Source: an uncultured Muribaculaceae bacterium
Lineage (GTDB): Bacteria > Bacteroidota > Bacteroidia > Bacteroidales > Muribaculaceae
Length of the DNA: 11,838 nucleotides
Assembly: GCA_902494515.1 (NCBI GenBank)
Contig: CABUTS010000078.1
Span: 1-11,838 of the forward strand
Direction of reading: 5' to 3'
Below the pieces are notes generated by a model that saw only the letters and a list, made by a program, of their open reading frames with translations, did not search any database and had not been told where the DNA came from. The translations under genes and the position numbers were made by a program. This document shows, in pieces, positions 1 to 6,956 of this stretch (position 1 is the stretch's first letter; every line of letters begins with the position of its first letter).

Positions 1-1
1 C

Positions 2-91
2 AAACACACCCTCGAGAAAATCCGCCCCGACATGAACGAAGACCAACTGATCAAACTCCTTCCCTACAACTTCAAAGCCGACCAGCCATAA
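2..91 (+). CDS. C-terminal end of an unidentified protein (5' end outside window)
   Basis: An open frame runs in from the left edge and ends at TAA 89-91, giving 29 residues that finish LIKLLPYNFKADQP. A terminator hairpin overlaps the last codons and the stop, which supports this being a real gene end. The ending LLPYNF-K loosely resembles the C-terminal tails of IS66-type transposases (which often end in LLPxNx/LLPxRW), but 29 residues are too few to assign a family and this is only a suggestion. No inverted repeat marking the end of an insertion sequence could be recognised downstream. Confidence 0.6.
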   Translation, partial: KHTLEKIRPDMNEDQLIKLLPYNFKADQP

Positions 92-108
92 TGCCAGTCG
101 GCTTTTTT
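74..108 (+). terminator. Intrinsic terminator overlapping the end of the upstream gene
   Basis: AAAGCCGAC (74-82) pairs perfectly with GTCGGCTTT (97-105) across a 14-nt loop, and the T run continues to 108 (six Ts, 103-108). The stop codon at 89-91 lies in the loop. The T tract follows the stem on the plus strand, so it mainly serves the upstream gene. On the minus strand the stem is followed by only three Ts, so it would be a weak terminator for the opposing gene ending at 177. Confidence 0.8.
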
Positions 109-150
109 CGGACGGATACACACATTGCGATACAGCCTCAATGTTTTTGC

Positions 151-181
151 AGCGGGGTCAGCTTTTATAGCGGGGATCAGC
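151..181. repeat. Imperfect direct repeat at the 3' end of the EEP gene
   Basis: AGCGGGGTCAGC (151-162) is nearly repeated as AGCGGGGATCAGC (169-181), with one inserted A. The second copy contains the stop codon (177-179, complement) of the minus-strand gene. No function can be read from it; it may be a relic of a small duplication. Confidence 0.5.
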
Positions 182-1247
182 GCTGGCGGATAAGGAAGAT
201 TTCGGTGGGGAAATGGTCGGAGTAGCCGTTGAGGTAGACGCCGGAGGCGAAGGTGCGCAGGGGGTAGCTCTGGCGCTGTCCTTCGGTGTCACGGAGGAAT
301 TCGAAGTTGTTGACCTGAGCTTTCCAGTAGTGGAGATTCTGTTTGCCGGTGTGGTCTTCGAGGAGCGAACCGCTGACGATGATCTGGTCGAAGAGGTTCC
401 ACTGCGAGCGATAGGCGAGGGTGCCGATACCCTTGTCGAGAATTGACCAGAAGGGGTTGTAGAAGCCGTGGAGCTCTACACCGGCAGGCTTTTTGGCGGC
501 GGCGAGGACCTTGGCGCAGGATTTGTCCATCGGGTCGTCGTTGAGGTCGCCCATGATGATGACGCCCTGGTTCGGGCGGATGCTCCAGAGCGAGTCGGCG
601 ATATGCTTGCAGTTTGCGGCGGCAGCCTCACGGAGGTAGCTGCTCTGCTCCTGTCCGCCCAGTCGGGATGGCCAGTGGCCTACAAGCACACTGATAGTGT
701 CGCCACCCATGATACCGGTGACACACATCTCGTCGCGGGTGCGGAACGACGGGTTATTTGGGATGATCAGCGGGGTGTTGCTGACGCTGTGGAGACGGAA
801 GTAACGGGGATTGTAGAGCGCAGCCACGTCGACACCGCGGCGGTCGGGGGAGTCGTGGTGCACGATCTGGAGGTTCCAGGGCTTGCGGCCTTCGGCCTTG
901 AGGCGCTCGTCGACAGCCTTCACGAGGTCTTCGAGCACCGAACGGTTCTCAATTTCGCTGACACCGATGAATGCCGGACCGTTGGGTGTGGTTTTGGTGG
1001 TGAAATTGGCGATGGCGCGGGCCAGATTGTGGATTTTGTTCCAGTACTTGCGGCCGTCCCACTGCCTCTGACCGGCGGGGGTGTACTCCTCGTCGCGGCC
1101 GAGGGGGTTGTTGGGGATGGTGTCGAAAAGGTTTTCGAGGTTGTAGAAAGCCACGCCGAAGACCTGATACTGGGCCTGGGAGTTCTGAGCCCATGTTCCG
1201 GTGATTGCCATCAGGGCTAAGAGCGAAAGAATGAGATATCGTTTCAT
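177..1247 (-). CDS. Secreted endonuclease/exonuclease/phosphatase (EEP) family protein
   Basis: A 356-residue protein of the metal-dependent EEP (DNase I-like) fold, whose members cleave phosphodiester or phosphomonoester bonds in nucleic acids, lipids or inositides. Residues 1-20 form a signal peptide (MKRY, hydrophobic core, AITGTWA-Q), so the mature protein is exported. Expected motifs appear in order: YNLENLFDT at 35-43, GVSEIEN with metal-binding Glu near 98, HHD at 130-132, RRGVDVAALY at 136-145, HWPSR at 191-195, GDLND at 233-237, FDQI at 286-289, and the C-terminal SDHFP at 343-347 with the catalytic His. All key residues look intact and the length suits secreted Bacteroidota homologues. 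The substrate cannot be told. It is transcribed alone, divergently from the S41 protease gene, with its own promoter about 30-60 bp upstream of the start. Confidence 0.9.
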   Translation of the reverse strand: MKRYLILSLLALMAITGTWAQNSQAQYQVFGVAFYNLENLFDTIPNNPLGRDEEYTPAGQRQWDGRKYWNKIHNLARAIANFTTKTTPNGPAFIGVSEIENRSVLEDLVKAVDERLKAEGRKPWNLQIVHHDSPDRRGVDVAALYNPRYFRLHSVSNTPLIIPNNPSFRTRDEMCVTGIMGGDTISVLVGHWPSRLGGQEQSSYLREAAAANCKHIADSLWSIRPNQGVIIMGDLNDDPMDKSCAKVLAAAKKPAGVELHGFYNPFWSILDKGIGTLAYRSQWNLFDQIIVSGSLLEDHTGKQNLHYWKAQVNNFEFLRDTEGQRQSYPLRTFASGVYLNGYSDHFPTEIFLIRQR

Positions 1248-1278
1248 GGTTATAAAGTAATTATCGGTGCAGGGATTG

Positions 1279-1309
1279 CAAATTTACAACAAAAAGATTT
1301 TCCGCGCAA
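1279..1309 (-). promoter_or_regulatory. Bacteroidota-type promoter for the EEP gene
   Basis: Read on the minus strand, TAAATTTG (1286 to 1279) matches the -7 consensus TAnnTTTG, and TTG (1309 to 1307) lies 20 nt upstream as the -33 element; a second TTG directly upstream (1312 to 1310) is an alternative. Transcription would start near 1272, leaving a leader of about 25 nt before the ATG at 1247. Confidence 0.7.
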
Positions 1310-1388
1310 CAACCGGGGAAGATTTTTAAACTCCGCGGGAGCCGCCAGACTCAGGATTTGAATTTTCGAGGGAATTTTAACCAAATTT

Positions 1389-1422
1389 TTGACAAAACGT
1401 TTCGTGCTTTGTTATATTTTTG
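1389..1422 (+). promoter_or_regulatory. Bacteroidota-type promoter for the S41 protease-led gene run
   Basis: TATTTTTG (1415-1422) matches TAnnTTTG. TTG at 1389-1391, within TTTTTGACA, lies 23 nt upstream, which is slightly long for the -33 element. Transcription would begin near 1429 and give a leader of about 120 nt before the ATG at 1549. As no other good promoter was seen up to 9316, it may drive much of the run. Confidence 0.6.
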
Positions 1423-1548
1423 TGTAACTTCGCAGACTGAAGTGCCGACAGCTGCCGGGACCTCCGCAGCGGCTTCGCCGAAACCATCTTTATGCCGGAG
1501 CCATCTTTATTGAGAACACTTCGCCAAACCTTCCGGTTTTCTATTTTT

Positions 1549-3252
1549 ATGAAAAAACTTCCGATTCTGATTCTGGCTGTCATAGCCATCGCCGCAGGAG
1601 CAGCAACGCGCAGCCCCAAGAACGACATATCCCGCAACCTCGACATTTTCAATGCCGTCTACAAGAATCTGCAGACCAACTATGTGGATTCCATCGACGC
1701 CGACAAGTCGATCAACACGGCCATCTACGCCATGCTCAACGAAATCGACCCCTACACGGAGTATATCCCCGAGCAGGACCAGGAGGAGTTCATGACGATC
1801 TCCACCGGCGTTTACGGCGGCATCGGCGCCTACATCCAGGAACGCGACGGCGAGGTGCGCGTCACCGAGCCCCGCGAAGGAACACCCTCCTTCAAGGCCG
1901 GACTCCGCCCCGGCGACGTGTTCATCACCATCGACGGCGACTCGGTGAAGGGCCTCCACTCCGCCGACGTTTCCAAGAAGCTGCGCGGCCAGGCAGGCAC
2001 CACGGTATCGATGTCGGTGCGCCGCCCCTTCGGATCGAAGAGCCACGGCGACACGGTGCTGAACTTCTCGTTCCTGCGCGAGAAAATCGACGTTGACCCC
2101 GTCCCCTACTACGGCGTTGTCCGCGGCGACCTCGGCTACATCCAGCTGACCACCTTCAACGGCAAATCATATGACCAGGTGCGCGACGCCCTGCTCGACT
2201 TCCGTAAAGACCCGCGTGTGAAGGGGATTGTCCTCGACCTGCGCGACAACGGCGGCGGCCTGCTCGAGAGCGCCGTGAAGATCGTAGGCCTGTTCGTGCC
2301 GAAGGGCACCGAGGTTGTCCGCACCCGCGGCAAAGGGCAGGTTAACGAGCGCATCTACAAGACCACCGACAAACCCATCGAGCCCGACATCCCCCTGGCA
2401 GTGCTCGTCAACGGCAACTCCGCGTCGGCCTCTGAAATTGTAACCGGAGCGCTGCAGGACCTCGACCGCGCCGTGATTATCGGCAACCGTTCGTTCGGCA
2501 AAGGACTCGTGCAGTCCACCCGTCAGCTCCCCTACAACGGTCTGCTGAAAGTAACCATCGCCAAATACTACATCCCTTCGGGCCGACTGATCCAGGCCAT
2601 CGACTACAGCCACCGCAACCCCGACGGCACCGTGGCCCGCATCCCTGATTCGCTCACCACCGTATGGCACACCAAGGCCGGCCGCGAGGTACGCGACGGC
2701 GGCGGCATCACCCCCGATGTCACCGTCACCTACCCCGAAGGGAACCGTCTGGTCTACAACATCATCCGCGACGGATGGAACTTCGATTTCGCCACCCGAT
2801 ACTCCGCGCTGAACCCCGCTCCGGCCCCGCTGGAGGAGTTCGAAATCACCGACACCATCTTCGCGCAGTTCAAGCAGTTCATTGACCCGAAGAAGTTCAA
2901 ATACGACCGCGCCTGTGAGGTGGTGCTCGACCAGCTGCAGAAATCCGCCGAGACCGAGGGATACCTCAACGACTCGGTTCAGGCGCAGATCGACGTCATA
3001 CGCAAGATGCTTCACCACGATCTGGAGCATGACCTGAACCTCAACCGCGAGATGATCACCTCGTATCTCGGTCCGGAGCTGGCCATGCGCTACTACGGCG
3101 AAAAGGGTTCGGTGCTCCAGACCCTGAAGAACGACCGCGAGCTCGACTCCGCCGCCGTAGTGCTCTCCGACCCCGCCCGCTACAAGGCCATCCTCTCCCC
3201 CAAGGCCAAAACCGATAAAGACGCAAAGACCGACGTCAAGGCCGGGAAATAA
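1549..3252 (+). CDS. Exported S41 family carboxy-terminal processing protease (CtpA/Prc type) with PDZ domain
   Basis: A 567-residue serine protease. S41 CTPs cut envelope proteins near the C terminus using a Ser/Lys dyad, with a PDZ domain that recognises the substrate tail. The start at 1549 is chosen over the in-frame ATG at 1492 because it begins a clean signal peptide (MKKLPILILAVIAIAAGAA, 1-19); the longer start would put 19 unrelated residues ahead of it. The PDZ domain lies near 85-160 (GVYGGIGAYI, GLRPGDVFITIDG). The catalytic core has LDLRDNGGG at 229-237, NSASASE at 290-296 with probable nucleophile Ser293, and FGKG at 316-319 with Lys318, the 25-residue Ser-Lys spacing known for this family, then VQ at 321-322. 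Residues 430-567 form a helical tail ending in a Lys/Asp-rich stretch. It is the first gene of the plus-strand run, 66 bp upstream of lepB. Confidence 0.93.
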   Translation: MKKLPILILAVIAIAAGAATRSPKNDISRNLDIFNAVYKNLQTNYVDSIDADKSINTAIYAMLNEIDPYTEYIPEQDQEEFMTISTGVYGGIGAYIQERDGEVRVTEPREGTPSFKAGLRPGDVFITIDGDSVKGLHSADVSKKLRGQAGTTVSMSVRRPFGSKSHGDTVLNFSFLREKIDVDPVPYYGVVRGDLGYIQLTTFNGKSYDQVRDALLDFRKDPRVKGIVLDLRDNGGGLLESAVKIVGLFVPKGTEVVRTRGKGQVNERIYKTTDKPIEPDIPLAVLVNGNSASASEIVTGALQDLDRAVIIGNRSFGKGLVQSTRQLPYNGLLKVTIAKYYIPSGRLIQAIDYSHRNPDGTVARIPDSLTTVWHTKAGREVRDGGGITPDVTVTYPEGNRLVYNIIRDGWNFDFATRYSALNPAPAPLEEFEITDTIFAQFKQFIDPKKFKYDRACEVVLDQLQKSAETEGYLNDSVQAQIDVIRKMLHHDLEHDLNLNREMITSYLGPELAMRYYGEKGSVLQTLKNDRELDSAAVVLSDPARYKAILSPKAKTDKDAKTDVKAGK

Positions 3253-3254
3253 CT

Positions 3255-3293
3255 CCCCGGCTGAAACAGTCCGGCCCCCGGCTGAAACTTTTT
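3255..3293 (+). terminator. Hairpin plus T-run between the S41 protease gene and lepB (weak terminator or attenuator)
   Basis: CAG-(T)-CCGG at 3267-3274 pairs with CCGGCTG at 3278-3284 around a 3-nt loop with one bulged T, followed after AAAC by TTTTT (3289-3293). An alternative hairpin, GCCGGG 3241-3246 with CCCGGC 3256-3261, overlaps the protease stop codon. The 13-mer CCCCGGCTGAAAC occurs twice (3255-3267 and 3276-3288). The AAAC gap before the T-run makes efficient termination doubtful, so partial read-through into lepB is likely. Confidence 0.35.
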
Positions 3294-3318
3294 GAAGAGA
3301 TATTCACTCCAATAGAGT

Positions 3319-4881
3319 ATGCAAGAAACCAATCCCGCCAATAACGACAAAATAAAGGAAAACGCCGCCAAGGAAGCGCCCGCAACCGAAGCCAATGCTG
3401 ACGAAAAAGCCGAGGCCGCTGCCAAAGCCCGCAGCTTCGTCGACGACCTGAAGCGCCGTATCAAGGAGAACAAAACCACCCGCTGGATCCGCTTCGCTGT
3501 GGTTCTGGCCGTATACCTCTTCTGGGTAATCTGGATGGGGAACCCCTGGCTGCTTCTCGGCGCCATACTGCTGTTCGACATCTACATCACGGGCTACATC
3601 CCCTTCACCTGGTGGAAGCGTTCCAAGAACAAAGCCACCCGGTCAGTGATGTCGTGGGTCGACGCGATTGTCTACGCCCTGGTTCTGGTTTATTTCGTCT
3701 TCGCCTACGCCGGACAGAACTATCAGATACCCTCGTCGTCGCTCGAAAAGACGCTTCTCACCGGCGACTACCTGTTCGTCGACAAGACCGCCTACGGCCC
3801 GCGTCAGCCGATGACCCCGATTTATTTCCCGCTGGTTCACAACGAGTTGCCGTTCGGCCTGGGTAAAAGCTACTCCGAATTAGTAACCCTTCCCTACCAC
3901 CGTCTGAAAGGACGCCGCAGCGTCGAGGCCGGCGATATCGTGGTGTTCAACTTCCCCGCCGGCGACACCGTGATGTCGAAGGTGCCCAATCCCGACTATT
4001 ACACCCTGCTGCGCAACGAAGGCGCGCAGGTGCTCGAAAATTATCCCGAACGTTTCGGCAAGAAAATCTACCGTCCGGTCGACCGCCGCGAAAACTATGT
4101 GAAGCGCGCCGTCGGTCTTCCCGGCCAGCATATCAAGATTGTCGACGGCGTGATTTTCATCAACGGCAAACCGCTGGAGATCGTGCCCGAAAACGTGCAG
4201 TTCAACTACTTCTATCAGGTCAACGGCGCTCCGCTGACCGAAGAGGAGTTCGAACAGATGGGGATTCCGGTGGCTGACCGCGGGCTGGCCGACATGACCG
4301 GCATCACCCCCGAGCAGCTCGAGATGATGGGCTACAAGGTGAACCCCGACGGCAGTGTGCCGCCGGTCTATATCTCCCCGATGACCCGCGCTATGGTCGA
4401 AGCCGCCGAGAAAAGCCCCCGAATCGCCAAAATCGAGCGTCAGGAACCTATGCCCGAAACATATTATACCCTCTTCCCGGAGGCGATTTCCTCCGACTGG
4501 ACCCGCTCGAACTACGGCGGCGACAAGGGAATCTGGATTCCCCGGAAGGGGGGCAGGCTGAAGATGAACAAGGCCGCCTGGGATATCTACGGCCGCACAA
4601 TCCGCGTCTACGAGGATAACCCTACCGCCGAATTCCGCGACGGAAAATTCTACATCAACGGCAAGGAGCAGGACACCTACCGCTTCAAGATGGACTACTA
4701 CTTCATGATGGGCGACAACCGCGACAACTCGCTCGACTCGCGCTACTGGGGCTTTGTGCCTGAAGACCACGTAGTCGGCACACCGGTAGCCGTGCTCATC
4801 TCCTTCGATCAGGACAAGGGTCTGTTCGACGGCAAGATCCGCTGGAACCGTATTCTCATTGACGCCAATCCCGACAAATGA
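3319..4881 (+). CDS. lepB: Signal peptidase I, enlarged Bacteroidota form
   Basis: A 520-residue inner-membrane protease that removes signal peptides from exported proteins. A charged Ala/Glu/Lys-rich cytoplasmic extension (1-50) precedes hydrophobic segments near 56-72, 76-92 and 115-131. Then come the S26 boxes: IPSSSL at 137-142 with nucleophile Ser141, YVKRAVGLPGQ at 260-270 with general base Lys262, and GDNRDNSLDSRYWGFVP at 465-481. The protein is much longer than E. coli LepB (324 residues). The Ser-to-Lys gap is 121 residues against about 55 there, and the Lys262-to-GDNRDNS stretch is about 200 residues, so the periplasmic cap carries large insertions. Large forms are usual in Bacteroidota. 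Its stop overlaps the next start (ATGA), so it is translationally coupled to the WbqC-family gene. Confidence 0.95.
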   Translation: MQETNPANNDKIKENAAKEAPATEANADEKAEAAAKARSFVDDLKRRIKENKTTRWIRFAVVLAVYLFWVIWMGNPWLLLGAILLFDIYITGYIPFTWWKRSKNKATRSVMSWVDAIVYALVLVYFVFAYAGQNYQIPSSSLEKTLLTGDYLFVDKTAYGPRQPMTPIYFPLVHNELPFGLGKSYSELVTLPYHRLKGRRSVEAGDIVVFNFPAGDTVMSKVPNPDYYTLLRNEGAQVLENYPERFGKKIYRPVDRRENYVKRAVGLPGQHIKIVDGVIFINGKPLEIVPENVQFNYFYQVNGAPLTEEEFEQMGIPVADRGLADMTGITPEQLEMMGYKVNPDGSVPPVYISPMTRAMVEAAEKSPRIAKIERQEPMPETYYTLFPEAISSDWTRSNYGGDKGIWIPRKGGRLKMNKAAWDIYGRTIRVYEDNPTAEFRDGKFYINGKEQDTYRFKMDYYFMMGDNRDNSLDSRYWGFVPEDHVVGTPVAVLISFDQDKGLFDGKIRWNRILIDANPDK

Positions 4882-5594
4882 TGGAGGGGGAGCCTTTTGC
4901 GCAAGTCCCCGCGGCTGAGCCCGGGGTCCCGGAAGCAGAGCTGCCCAGGACATTCGGGTCGGTGAGCTACTGGCTCCGCCGTGCTGCCGGGGTGCCGGTG
5001 GGGGAAGACGGGCTGTTCGACAAGCGCCGCAAGGAGATTCACCGCTATACGATTGCCGACGTCAACGGACCGCTGACGCTGACCGTCCCCATCGTCAAGC
5101 CCCACGGCAAGGCATACGCCCGCTGGAGCGACGTAGCCCTGAGCTCCCACGGGGAGTGGTGGCACGTTCACCGCACTGCCCTGGAATCGGCCTATGGCCG
5201 CACCCCGTTCTTTGAATTCTACATCGACCGCTTCGCGCCGTTCGTCAGCCCCGAAGCTGTCGGCCGCTTCCGCTCCATCCTCGATTACAACCGCGCAATC
5301 GACGCGCAGATTGAAGAATTGCTTTTGCTTCCGATTACAGCCGCATCCAACGGTGCGTGTGGTCCGGTTACTGCGGCCGGCTTTAGCAAAGCCGGCTTCC
5401 TGCCCCTTCCCGGCTTCCCCGGCGAGCTTTGCGAGCCTTATTGGCAACCCCGCGCAGCCCAGCTTGGCTTCATCCCCGACCTTTCAATCCTGGATTTGCT
5501 CTTTTGTCTCGGGCCGGAAGCCGCGCTCTGGATTCGCCGGGCGCTGAAGCGGATTTCAGCCCCGACTGCCCCGGCCTCCCCGACGCTTCAATAA
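4878..5594 (+). CDS. WbqC-family protein
   Basis: A 238-residue WbqC-like protein. The family (named after an O-antigen locus gene) is linked to surface polysaccharide or amino-sugar metabolism, but its biochemistry is poorly defined. Recognisable parts are FGSVSYWLRRAA at 26-37, GLFDKRRKEIHRYTI at 45-59, GPLTLTVPI at 64-72, ARWSDV at 81-86, HGEWWHVHR at 91-99, ESAYGRTPFFEFY at 103-115 and the C-terminal LSILDLLFCLGPEA at 202-215. The first 25 residues are Pro/Glu-rich, unlike the usual start, where homology begins almost at the N terminus. The start at 4878 fits the ATGA overlap with lepB; the codon at 4881 is also ATG. Linkage to lepB is common in Bacteroidales. A variable insertion near 153-185 holds a strong inverted repeat at DNA level. 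Confidence 0.85.
   Translation: MMEGEPFAQVPAAEPGVPEAELPRTFGSVSYWLRRAAGVPVGEDGLFDKRRKEIHRYTIADVNGPLTLTVPIVKPHGKAYARWSDVALSSHGEWWHVHRTALESAYGRTPFFEFYIDRFAPFVSPEAVGRFRSILDYNRAIDAQIEELLLLPITAASNGACGPVTAAGFSKAGFLPLPGFPGELCEPYWQPRAAQLGFIPDLSILDLLFCLGPEAALWIRRALKRISAPTAPASPTLQ
5376..5396. repeat. Perfect 9-bp inverted repeat inside the WbqC-family gene
   Basis: GCCGGCTTT (5376-5384) and AAAGCCGGC (5388-5396) are perfect reverse complements separated by only AGC, forming a stable triloop hairpin in the message. It encodes residues around 167-173, in a part of the protein that does not match the conserved WbqC motifs. It resembles the stem of a terminator but lacks a following T-run, so termination here is unlikely. 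Confidence 0.6.
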
Positions 5595-5626
5595 TTCCCC
5601 ATCCACCTCCTGTCCTTCACCCGCTT

Positions 5627-6907
5627 ATGCTATCGCTAAGAATCGCATTGAGATACCTGCTGTCGCGCAAAAGCCACGGCGTGGTCAACGTCATTTCGGC
5701 GGTGGCGATGGCCGGGGTGGCTGTAGCCGCGGCCGCAATGATTATCGTGCTGTCGGTGTTCAACGGATTCGCGGACCTCGTGACGCAGAAAACCTCGAAT
5801 TTCAACCCGCCGCTCCTGGTCAAAACCACGGAGGGGAAAACAATAGCCGACGCCGACTCACTGGCGCGGCTGCTCGGAGGCGCCGAAGGTGTCATCCTCG
5901 CCGCGCCGATGATCGACGAACAGGCGTTCGCCATTTCGGAGTACGGCCAGATGCCGGTGAACCTCCGCGCCCTGCCCCCTGAGGCGCTTCCCGTGTCGGG
6001 GCTCGGGCAGATTGTGATCGACGGAAACGCCACCCCTACGGACGCGCTGCTGTCGGTCGGCGTCGCCATGAGCCTCGGTCTGCGCCCCGGCGGCGAAATC
6101 ATGGTCTATGAGCCGCGGCGCGTCGGGAGGATCAATCCGGCCAATCCGATGAACTCGTTCCGCGCTGACTCACTGACAGTCAGCGGAGTATATCAGGTTG
6201 AGCAGGAGGAACAGGACCGCGATATGCTGATAATCCCTCTGGCCGACGCCCGCCGTCTTCTCGACTACACCACCGAGGCGTCGGCAATCGCCGTTTACAC
6301 CACGGCATCCGACGTCAGACCCCTGAAAGCCAGGCTTCAGGCCATGCTTGCAGCAGCCCCGGCGCCCGACTCCGGCGAAAAGACATCCCCGGCGACCGGC
6401 GAAGAAGCAGCAGCCGGCGACTCCGCCCCACAGTATCAGGTTCTCGACCGTCTGGAACAGGAAGCCGAGGCCTTCCGCATGATTGCAATCGAGAAGTGGA
6501 TCACCTTCCTGATGCTGCTGTTCATCTTGGCGGTCGCCTCGTTCAACATCATTTCGACGCTCTCGCTCATGGTGGTCGAAAAGCAGCAAAACATGGAAGT
6601 GATGGCCTCCATGGGGGCCACGCCGAGCTTCATCCGCCGCATTTTCGCCAATCAGGCATGGCTGATTACCCTCGGCGGCGGCATTATCGGCATGGCCGTC
6701 GGCTCCCTCCTTGCCCTGGGTCAGATGCATTTCGGATGGGTGAAACTCTCCTCTGCCAATCCCGCACTTATGGCCATTGACCACTACCCCGTGCGCCTCG
6801 AGGCCGCCGACCTTCTGCTGACCTTCGTCGCCATCCTCCTGACCTGTCTCCTCCTGACGCTACTTTTCCGGAGCCCGATACAATATAAGGGCACCGGCGA
6901 GCGTTAA
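5627..6907 (+). CDS. FtsX-like ABC permease, LolC/LolE (lipoprotein-releasing) type
   Basis: A 426-residue inner-membrane permease with the MacB/FtsX four-helix plan. Helices lie near 22-44, 291-314, 346-365 and 394-414, with a large periplasmic domain (about 45-285) after the first helix. The N-terminal ALRYLLSRKSHGVVNVISAVAMAGVA and VLSVFNGF at 41-48, plus VVEKQQNMEVMASMGAT at 316-332, are LolC/E hallmarks. The known role is to release lipoproteins from the inner membrane, powered by an ATPase (LolD), which is not encoded in this window and must lie elsewhere. The start at 5627 is chosen because an upstream in-frame extension would overlap the WbqC gene and is not membrane-like. Residues 242-268 form an Ala/Glu/Pro-rich linker that looks like an insertion in the periplasmic domain. 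It lies 32 bp after the WbqC-family gene. Confidence 0.88.
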   Translation: MLSLRIALRYLLSRKSHGVVNVISAVAMAGVAVAAAAMIIVLSVFNGFADLVTQKTSNFNPPLLVKTTEGKTIADADSLARLLGGAEGVILAAPMIDEQAFAISEYGQMPVNLRALPPEALPVSGLGQIVIDGNATPTDALLSVGVAMSLGLRPGGEIMVYEPRRVGRINPANPMNSFRADSLTVSGVYQVEQEEQDRDMLIIPLADARRLLDYTTEASAIAVYTTASDVRPLKARLQAMLAAAPAPDSGEKTSPATGEEAAAGDSAPQYQVLDRLEQEAEAFRMIAIEKWITFLMLLFILAVASFNIISTLSLMVVEKQQNMEVMASMGATPSFIRRIFANQAWLITLGGGIIGMAVGSLLALGQMHFGWVKLSSANPALMAIDHYPVRLEAADLLLTFVAILLTCLLLTLLFRSPIQYKGTGER

Positions 6908-6956
6908 ACAATATAATAGAGTTTCTGACTATACCACTCTCCTTAAAGCACTTAAG

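Larger units (their letters stand above)
1248..1548. other. Divergent intergenic region between the EEP and S41 protease genes
   Basis: About 300 bases without a credible gene, noticeably AT-richer than the flanking coding DNA in its middle part (roughly 1280-1430). It holds one promoter for each neighbour (listed separately), about 80-100 bp apart. The predicted leader of the protease gene runs from about 1429 to 1548. It contains GCTGC/GCAGC at 1451-1455/1466-1470, flanked by GCCG 1444-1447 and CGGC 1470-1473, a small hairpin CGGC-TTC-GCCG at 1470-1480, and a 10-bp direct repeat CCATCTTTAT at 1484-1493 and 1501-1510. No RNA family was recognised here. Confidence 0.7.

Noticed and set aside
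1492..1548. Upstream in-frame ATG for the S41 protease
   Set aside because: It would add 19 residues before a textbook signal peptide that starts at 1549, and lies within a 10-bp direct repeat of the leader.
2167..3030. 287-codon minus-strand open frame opposite the S41 protease gene
   Set aside because: Antisense shadow with low-complexity composition and no motif.
3880..4953. 357-codon minus-strand open frame opposite lepB
   Set aside because: It lies almost entirely on the complement of a certain signal peptidase gene and shows the Val/His/Asp-rich composition of an antisense frame.
5429..5626. 66-codon N-terminal extension of the LolC/E permease
   Set aside because: It overlaps the WbqC-family gene in another frame, is Pro/Ala-rich, and the family normally starts at residues aligned with 5627.
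6912..6917. TATAAT hexamer upstream of ugd as a -10 box
   Set aside because: Bacteroidota vegetative promoters use TAnnTTTG, and no matching -33 element or TAnnTTTG was found in this 49-bp gap.
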